A DNA stretch of 64,000 nt from Hygrophila difformis (Eukaryota > Streptophyta > Magnoliopsida > Lamiales > Acanthaceae). The stretch covers positions 16,475,086 to 16,539,085 of the forward strand of contig JAOANR010000010.1 in the NCBI GenBank assembly GCA_030278955.1, read 5' to 3'. The notes under the pieces are model-generated. The model worked only from the letters and a program-made list of their open reading frames with translations. It ran no database searches and was not told the DNA's origin. Shown here one piece after another: positions 56,604-64,000 of the stretch; the stretch's first letter is position 1, and each line of letters opens with the position of its first letter. The position numbers were made by a program, and so were the translations under genes.

Positions 56604-59600
56604 ATGGTGAAGAAAAGCAAAAGTACACCGCCGTGTCTCTCTCGATTCTCGGTATTTGTAATGTTTCTTGGTATGTTTATGTTTTTATTGTTGCGTTGTT
56701 GTTTGCTCAGAAAGCAAGAGCAAGAGGGTTTCGTTGAAGAAGAAGTACAAGATAATCAGGAAGGTAAAGGAGCACCACAAGAAGAAGGCCAAGGAAGCCA
56801 AGAAATTGGGTCTCAATAAGAAGCAGAAAGTCGAGAAAGATCCCGGCATACCCAATGACTGGCCCTTCAAGGAACAGGAGCTCAAGGCCCTCGAGGCCAG
56901 GCGCCAGCGCGAGATTCAGGTTCTCGAGGAGAAGAAGGCCCTCGCTAAGGAGAGAGTAAGATTTTATTTTTCTTATTTAATGTTTTTTCCCCCAATTTAA
57001 TTTGTCCTTATTGTGCTGAACTCTATTTAGAATGAAGGGATGTCTAGAAACTCTTTTGGGTTGCTTGCTCCTAGAGGGGATGTTTATTCGACTTATTGAC
57101 GTGATTGTATTGAGTTTGAAGAGTGAAATACAACTTTGTGTAATTTAATCCCCAACGCTGGAATGTTTTGGATCTCAAATCTTTGAAACCGAAAAAAAAT
57201 GCTAAATTGATTTGATTTTCAAGCTAAACGCATACATATTTGTCACTTTTAAGTTTTGACTTGTTTGTCTGTTTATGTTTGCAACCTTGTGCAATTGACA
57301 GAGGCAAAAGATAAAATTGGGACTGTCTAGAAACTCTGTTTATGTATGAAAAAGGGATGTCTAGAAACTCTGTTGGGTTGCTGGCTCTTTTAAGGAAGTT
57401 TGTGTGAATTTACCAAAAATTGGTTTAGCAATGTATCTGTGGTCCTATGATCTTATTGAGACATTTGAATCTCCGATTTCAATTGTTACAGTAATTTGGT
57501 GAAAGAGGGGAAGTTTATTCCACCTATTGATGTGATTGAGTGAAGTTGAAGAGTGAAATACAACTGTGTAATTTAATCCCTAAGGCTGGGGGCTTTTGGA
57601 TCTCATTAACTTTGAAACTTAAAAAAAGGAAATTGAATTTGATTTTCAAGCTAAACGTTTACACATTTGTCACTTTTAAGTTTTGATTAGTTAGTCTATT
57701 TACGTATGCAACATTGTTCAATTGACAGAGGCAAAAGAGAAAATTAGGACTGTTGGAGGATGAAGAGATGGGAGACCAGGGTTCTCTTGGAGAGGCCGGG
57801 GTCACTAATGATTCTGTTGTAAAAAGTAGAAGTCATGGTATGTGAAAATACCTCTTATATAATTGGTGATTTTGAGGATTTCTGTTTCTGTTTACAAGTC
57901 TATCCTGGATAGTTTCTGGATGATTTCTAACTTCATTTCAATGCCTTGCAGATCACTCCGAGAGGTCTTTCTACAAGGAATTAGTCAAAGTAATTGAAAC
58001 TTCCGATGTAATTTTGGAAGTCTTGGATGCTCGGGATCCCCTAGGCACTCGCTGTGTTGATATGGAAAAGATGGTGTTGAAGGCAGGACCTGATAAGCAT
58101 CTGGTTTTGCTACTTAATAAGATTGGTATGCATGCTTTTACACCTCTCATTCTCATATATATGGTTCTATGATGTTCACTTTTGCAGCTGACATTAATAC
58201 TGCTGAACTTTTTATGTTCTCAAATTATTGTGGCACTCTTGGATTTGATCTTGATATAGTTTTTGTCATGGGTCTGTTGTGTTTGCCAAATCTGTAAGTT
58301 GTTGAAAATCCTCTTAACACAGTGGTTGCACTGCTGCAGATCTTGTTCCCCGTGAAGCTCTTGAAAAGTGGCTCAAATATCTTAGGGAGGAATTGCCAAC
58401 AGTTGCCTTTAAATGCAGCACCCAAGAACAAAGATCAAATCTTGGATGGAAATCTCTACCCAAGGCTGGGAAATCAAGAAAGGGTGGAAAGACCGGTGAA
58501 GCAAACAATCTTCCACAAACTAGTGACTGTCTAGGGGGTGAAACTCTAATTAAGCTACTAAAAAACTACTCTAGAAGCCATGAGGTAGTTCAAAATTCTC
58601 AAACTCGCATTATTTTCTGAAACTTTAGTCACCTGCCTTGTAGTTCGTACTCTTTGTCCAATGGCATTTATGAATTGTTATTTTAGTTTATTACCTTATT
58701 TTTAATTATCTATTGACCACTGGTTTTGTATTTTTATGCAGATAAAAAAATCTATCACTGTTGGTGTCATAGGGCTGCCAAATGTTGGTAAAAGTAGTCT
58801 AATAAATAGCATGAAAAAGGCTCATGTTGTTAATGTTGGTGCTACTCCTGGGCTTACAAGATCCATGCAAGAAGTTCAGCTTGACAAAAATGTTAAATTA
58901 TTGGATTGCCCTGGTGTTGTGATGCTTAAAACCGCAGGGAATGATGCGACTGTGGCTCTGCGTAATTGCAAGAGAATTGAAAAATTAGATGATCCCGTTG
59001 GTCCTGGTGAGACCTCTTGATTCTGAATCTGTTTAAACATTTACATTAGTTTTCTTATATAGTCATTCTTATTTATATTCATGTGTCCGTGCAGTTAAGG
59101 AAATTTTGAAGCTATGTCCAGACAGTGTGTTGGTAACCCTATACAAGATCCCGAGTTTTGATTCTGTCGACGACTTCCTTCAGAAGGTTGCTACAGTTAG
59201 AGGAAAGCTTAAGAAAGGTGGAATTGTTGATGTTGATGCGACAGCAAGGATTGTTTTGCATGACTGGAATGATGGTATTAATCATCTCTGCCTTAAATTT
59301 CATCAAGAGGTTTTAATTGTGGTAGATAATTTCGATCCTAGCGAGATCAATTGTTAGACAGAGAGCTCAATTTACACATATGACTAATTTCTGGCCATTT
59401 TTAATCGTAAGAATAAGCCAATTAGAGCATTTGAAAGTTCAAGAGGTAAAGAGAATAGAGAATATGTAAATAGTAATACACATATTTACACAAAATGAAC
59501 CATATTTTGATCATGATGAATTGAACTTTCATATTTTCTTGAATATCTCTGTTAGCTGAATTTGTATGCTCCTGAGCATTTCTATAAATTTACGGGAAAT

Positions 59601-60696
59601 TCTTTATATATGAATCACTGAATGTGCTAGGCTACAAGCTGAGGTCCCGTGAGTGCCCATGCTGAGATATTTTTAATATGTCTTTGGATGTAGACCGAAT
59701 GCTTGGGTGGTTTCAGGTCATTAACCAAATATTTCTATAGTTCTGAATGTGCATGATAATGTTTGTACTCTATTGATAAAGCCTCCTATATCTGGTCCTG
59801 ACTAGCTGCTGTGATAATAAAAGAATACTAACTTTTAGTCACTGTGGCAGCTCTAGCAATTGTGTCTATCTAAATCATCATATGGATATCTTTGTTTAGA
59901 TTATGTTTTTCTTCTTATTCCCAATGAGGGACCAATCCCGTACAGGTGATCATCCTTGTTTGCCTTTATGAATTTCCAGGTAAAATTCCATATTATACTA
60001 CACCTCCCGTTAGGAACCCTGAGGAGCCTTCCGAGGCCAAAATTGTTTCTGAGTTTGGGAAGGAGTTCAACGTCGATGAAGTTTACAGTGGTGAATCTTC
60101 ATTTATTGGCAGCTTGAAATCCGTCATTGATTTCAATCCTGTTGAAGTACCATCAAATCCTCCCCTACAATTTGATACGACAATGCTACAGGTTTGTTAT
60201 TTCTCCACATCAATTTCAAGGGACCACCCTTTTCCAACCCAAGAATACTTAATGGATTTTTGCAAATACAATGGGCTTACATTTTGAGATGTAAAATTAT
60301 TTATTTGTTGGGTTACAGGATGATGCACAACCACAGGTTGTTACCGAAGGCAAAGACGATGACCAGCTGATGGAGCATAATGAAGATAGTACTGCAGCCT
60401 CAGATGATGAGAAAACCGGCCATGGCAGTAGAAAGCAGAATAAGAAGCTGTATGCTGAAGAAGGCATGTTGAACACCAAATTGAGAAAAGCAAACAAAAA
60501 GAGGCAGAAAAAGGAAAACCAGGCAGCTATGGAACATGATCTAAATGAGGATTACAACTTCAAGGTCGATTATGTTAGGAAAGAATCCACTATGGATGTC
60601 AGTGATGAGGATGCTGATGATGATGGCAATGCCACCACCACTAAAAGTCAGAACAGATTTGAGCTGCCTTCCGGAGCTGAGTTGGAAAATGCTTGA
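56604..60696 (+). CDS. NSN1: Nucleostemin-like nucleolar GTPase (NSN1/GNL3 family)
   Basis: Nine exons joined by eye: 56604-56622, 56711-56955, 57729-57837, 57952-58125, 58340-58584, 58742-59006, 59095-59274, 59980-60191, 60319-60696. All introns are GT-AG, the phases agree, and the result is 608 codons, close to the Arabidopsis protein. The protein starts [20 protein letters not shown], a basic nucleolar-targeting domain, then a coiled coil. The GTPase motifs are circularly permuted as in YlqF/nucleostemin proteins: G5 DARDP, G4 NKID (split by the exon 4/5 junction), G1 [10 protein letters not shown]2 GATPGLTR and G3 DCPG. An acidic and basic C-terminus follows (EDADDDGN). The family assists 60S subunit maturation and affects stem-cell and leaf development. 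It ends at TGA 60694-60696. The 623 bp between exons 7 and 8 is intron. Nothing suggests a pseudogene. Confidence 0.93.
57040..57752 (+). repeat. Tandem duplication in NSN1 intron 2, with a decayed copy of the exon 3 start
   Basis: 57040-57325 and 57357-57752 share GGGATGTCTAGAAACTCT, GAAGAGTGAAATACAACT and CAAGCTAAACG. The first copy ends CAATTGACAG then AGGCAAAAGATAAAATTGGG (57292-57321), matching the intron 2 acceptor and exon 3 start (CAATTGACAG, AGGCAAAAGAGAAAATTAGG at 57719-57748). Confidence 0.85.
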
Positions 60697-61715
60697 AAAA
60701 GAATTAAAGCATTAATTAGTACTGAGTCGAAACGCCAGTCGATATCCGTGGATGACAACCGTGGATTATTCTAGTAGACACACTTGATACATTGAGTGGT
60801 ATTTATTCGGCGTGTAGTTTTGTAGGATTAGAGAATACCAATGGAGTGTATTATTTCCGAACAAGAATTGATATGTCATTTAAGAAGATTTGCATTAAAG
60901 CTTTGATTTTTTGTGTTCTCTTTTGAATTATAGAATTCATCACTCTTTGTACTATCTATCATATGTGGTAAGACAAAATCTGCATTTGTATGGGATGTTG
61001 GTGTTTACCTAATGCCTTGTAAAACAGAGCATAGCTTTGTTGAACTTGTGCCAGCATTACATGAAAATAACATACCTTTTTTACACAGGTAAATTTTAAA
61101 CTTATTTATAACCAATAAATGTGTGAAAGAATGCGCCATTCACCTGCGCTCTTTCGTTTGCACTAATGTTCGGAGGGATGTTGTAACGGAGTAACCTAGT
61201 ATATAGTGGTACTATTATATGATAGTGCAAAAGGAATTATAGTGGTACTAATATGAAAAAGGAACTCTGTGACACAATGCTAGAAAAAAAGGAATTATGT
61301 TAATTTTTTTTTAAAAAAAAAAATTAAATAAATAACAAAATGAAAGGGAAAGAAAACTAAAAAAACCTTAAAAATGACGTTTGACTAAAAAAACAAGCAA
61401 TATAGAGGTAGTTGAAGAGAGAGGGGTAGAGAGAGAGAGATAAGAAAGGTCCAAAAGGCCAAAAGGGAGGGTGGGGATTAGTAGTGTGGATGGAGTTGTG
61501 AAGAGTATGTATAAGTAAGTACTTCCTACCAATAGTGAGTGAAGTTCCCATTGCCACAAAACACACTCTTTTGCACACTTTTTCTTATCACCTCCCATTT
61601 TCCCACTCTCTCTCCTATCCCTACCCCCCATATCATCATCATCATCAATATCTCTTCAATTATCTCCCTTAAAAGCTTGAGGCTTACACACACACACACA
61701 CACACAACTAACTTG
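60697..61715. other. Intergenic region: NSN1 3' end and RBD1 promoter/5' UTR
   Basis: Contains no open frame with a domain. There are GA-rich (61423-61441), CAT-rich (61630-61648) and CA-rich (61685-61705) simple repeats just upstream of the RBD1 ATG, probably in its 5' UTR. Confidence 0.6.
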
Positions 61716-62640
61716 ATGATGGCGGCGTTGCCTGCACCCTTGGGGAATGCTGTGGGCGGCCTGCGTCTTCCGACCAAGACCAGCCGCTATGCTCTCAGTT
61801 CATCCTTCTCTTCTCCATCCTCCCTCCACTTTTTGATGCCCCCTCCCTCGTCTTCTGCTGCTGCTTCTCCTGCTGTTGCACCCAAATTCTCCATGCGTGT
61901 GGCTTCCAAGCAGGCCTATATTTGCCGTGATTGCGGGTATTATTATTTACTATATACTACTACTTATATATGTAGTATAATTAATTACTACTATTAAATG
62001 GCTAGTGATAGGGGATTATTTAGGGTTTAGGGTGTGCATTTATTACTATTTGATTTGGATTTCTTCGGAGTAACATCAGGATTTGTAATATATATACTGT
62101 ATAATAATGCAGGTATATATACAATGACAGAACCCCTTTTGAGAAGCTGCCTGATAAGTACTTCTGCCCTGGTACAGTACTCATCTTACCCCAATCAATC
62201 CCTTTTAATTTATGCTGGATTCCCTATATTATTCCATAGTACTACTAGTATAAGTTTTCTTTTTTATATATATCAATTGTAATATGCATTTGCTGCTACT
62301 ATGCAGTGTGTGGAGCCCCAAAAAGGAGGTTTAAGGAATACACTCCAGCAGTGTCCAAGAATGCTAATGAAACAGATGTTAGAAAAGCCAGGAAAGCACA
62401 GCTGAAAAGAGATGAATCCGTTGGGTAATTTTTTAGATTTTTGCATCATTTTTAAAACCCCATATGTCTCCCTTTAAGAATTTAATTTGATAGTTTAAGT
62501 TTTCTACAACAGAATGAAATTAATCATCTAATTGTGGGAATTGTTGATTGTGCTTGTGCAGACAGATATTGCCCTTTGCAGTTGCACTTGGAGTAGCAGC
62601 TTTAGTTGGTTTATATTTCTACCTCAACAGTGTCTATTGA
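61716..62640 (+). CDS. RBD1: Plastid rubredoxin, RBD1-like, membrane-anchored
   Basis: Four exons: 61716-61936, 62113-62171, 62307-62424, 62562-62640; GT-AG introns, 158 aa. Residues 1 to about 65 are a Ser/Pro/Ala-rich plastid transit peptide (MMAALPAPLGNAVGG, then SSSFSSPSSL). The rubredoxin domain follows with two CX2C pairs that bind one iron: ICRDCG (exon 1) and FCPVCGAPKRRF (exons 2-3), separated by YIYNDRTPFEKLPDKY. The C-terminus has a hydrophobic segment (LPFAVALGVAALVGLYFYL) that should anchor it in the thylakoid. This layout (transit peptide, rubredoxin, single C-terminal helix) is that of RBD1/RubA, required for photosystem II accumulation in plants, algae and cyanobacteria. An ATG three bases downstream is an equally possible start. 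ENH1-type rubredoxins have an extra PDZ domain that is absent here. Confidence 0.92.
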
Positions 62641-63136
62641 GACCCAAGTTATAAGTACCAATATTTTTGTACCTTCATCTTATGTAGGAACAAAGTGCTC
62701 TATTGTATTAATTCAAACATTTGTCTTCTATAGTACCTTTCACCTCTGAAGAAATTGAATTTCAGTTCATAGTATACATATTGTCCATTCTTAATGTTCC
62801 GGTCACAAGATTAAATCACATTTTGTAAAATCTATTACCAAGAAGATTAACCTGAGGAACAAATATAAGTATTTTATTTTAATGATGAATGAGGCATAAA
62901 TAAGTTCACTCAGCTGAGTATTTTTTCACTCTCAAGAATAATCATTATTACATCCTCAGACCTCAGGAGCGGACATGCCCTAAGTTCTACTAGTTTGTTT
63001 AACTAGGACAATCAAAATGTTAAGACAATTCTCTGTACAAATATTGGGAGCATAATGTATAACCTGGTATAAGATGAGAAATGTCAATTGTCAACTAACT
63101 TTACATGTAAAAAGGATGAAGATTCATCTAAGACAA
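62641..63136. other. Convergent 3' flanks of RBD1 and the CRL-like gene
   Basis: About 500 bp between two stop codons pointing at each other. AT-rich, with no gene or strong repeat seen; it probably holds both 3' UTRs. Confidence 0.6.
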
Positions 63137-64000
63137 TCATTCTTGAAGGACAAACGATCCCTCTATCCTCGGTTTTTCAAGGAGCTGAGGAAAATTCAGA
63201 GAAGAAAATGGATCACTAAAGCTTGAGGATGGAGCAGGTTTGAACTCATATGGACCGGCCTTTACACCCCAAACCTGAAAGTAACAGACGCCCATGGAAA
63301 GTGAGCAAATAAGACATTGAACATTGATAAGGGAATATTGATATCTCGAGTGAGTTAAAAAGACCTGATTTCCTTCATCATCATAACCTCTGTCCCATGA
63401 GTGGATTTCATTGTTTTTCAAAACAGTAAGCTCTGAGGTACAATGTGAAGCACCACTCTGCAATAGAAAGAATATGTGTGCTCAGCAAACAAAGGACGGC
63501 ATACTAACCATGATTGCTTTGTCTAATAAACCATTTAGAAAATAAAAAAAATGATAAATCAAACAATAAAAAACAAGAACAGTTATTGGGATTGAAAAGC
63601 TTTACCCATGTATTAGGAAATCCATCAGTGGGAGTTGAACCCTCATACAAACAACGCTTCCCTCGATCACAGCGTTTAAGATAAATGGTGGTCAAATGCT
63701 CAGCAATGTCCTGAACAGAAAATTTGCTTGATCAAAACCAACACGTTGTAAACATATTTCAGAATACCAAAAATAAAAAAATAATAATAATAAAAAATTG
63801 CCCATAACAGTATTTCATAAATAGACCACTTCATACTCAGCTGCTAAATACTGTCCAGATGCATTTGAATGAACAGAATGAACGAAACAATTGAAGGTTA
63901 TAGAAGAAAATGAATCTCAGCAGGAGGCCTACAGAATTCAAGTCCTACTTGGATGTCAAATGTCAATATGAACCTGAGCCACATCCAAAAATTTAACACC
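63137..64000 (-). CDS. CRL: CpeT/CpcT-family protein, chromophore lyase CRL-like (3' exons only)
   Basis: Minus-strand exons: 63974-64000 (continues off the edge), 63606-63710, 63365-63457, 63137-63274, all with GT-AG introns and in phase. The joined product includes DIAEHLTTIYLKRCDRGKRC, LYEGSTPTDGFPNTW, SELTVLKNNEIHSWDRGYDD and VWGVKAGPYEFKPAP, and ends IEGSFVLQE. CpeT/CpcT proteins share the pattern GK-C then S-E-x-I then DRG-D...WG-x-x-AGP-x-x-F, which I see here in the same order. In land plants this family is represented by CRL (CRUMPLED LEAF), a plastid envelope protein needed for normal plastid division; a bilin-lyase activity in plants is not established. Family assignment rests on recalled motifs. 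The N-terminus and any membrane segment lie outside the window. Confidence 0.72.

Noticed and set aside
63504..63695. 63-aa minus-strand ORF as an independent gene
   Set aside because: It is an exon (63606-63710) of the CRL-like gene read into its intron.

Overview
This is nuclear DNA from a flowering plant, probably a eudicot. It is AT-rich and carries spliced, plastid-targeted nuclear genes and densely nested plant retrotransposons (Tekay-like chromovirus, Athila-like, LINE) plus a Stowaway-type MITE. No species can be named from sequence alone. Positions 1-56,500 are almost entirely transposable-element DNA. Positions 56,604-64,000 are a small gene island.

Layout. 1-9,548: 5' leader, tRNA-Asp-type PBS and a very long 5' LTR of an Athila-like element on the minus strand ('LTR A'), interrupted by a 2.77-kb solo LTR (1,419-4,183, target-site duplication CCATG). 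9,549-10,285 and 25,274-27,936: a decayed plus-strand LINE. It is split by a solo LTR of the LTR A family ('LTR B', 10,286-25,268, TSD TATCC), which is itself split by a very young non-autonomous element with two almost identical 4,843-bp LTRs (12,241-22,685, TSD GGTTT). 27,937 to at least 53,309: a minus-strand Gypsy element keeping gag, protease and PPT but lacking RT and integrase. Its 3' LTR was hit by another minus-strand element (29,468-46,956, TSD TGATT), whose own 5' LTR was hit by a nearly intact chromovirus (35,106-46,281, TSD GTTTT) and by a MITE (46,391-46,650). Its gag was hit by a 3.5-kb element built as a giant palindrome (48,712-52,205, TSD ACCCT). 53,409-54,430: a 5'-truncated LINE 3' end with an RNase H domain. 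54,431-56,600: featureless AT-rich DNA with a long ATT microsatellite.

Gene island. NSN1/nucleostemin-like GTPase (56,604-60,696, plus, 9 exons, ribosome biogenesis); a plastid rubredoxin of the RBD1 type (61,716-62,640, plus, 4 exons, photosystem II accumulation); and the 3' end of a CpeT/CpcT-family gene resembling chromophore lyase CRL (63,137-64,000, minus, partial). The last two act in plastids; the first acts in the nucleolus. There is no operon-like logic.

The most interesting signals lie in the non-coding parts of the retroelements: (1) a hairpin plus polypurine-tract module that is duplicated at the 3' end of three related elements, with different copies defining the LTR edge in different insertions; (2) a seven-unit hairpin array with compensating stem changes around a fixed loop; (3) a nested-dyad tandem array preserved in two LTR copies; (4) a 1.2-kb-arm palindrome with two promoters facing each other. 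All coordinates, TSDs and exon joins were read by eye.
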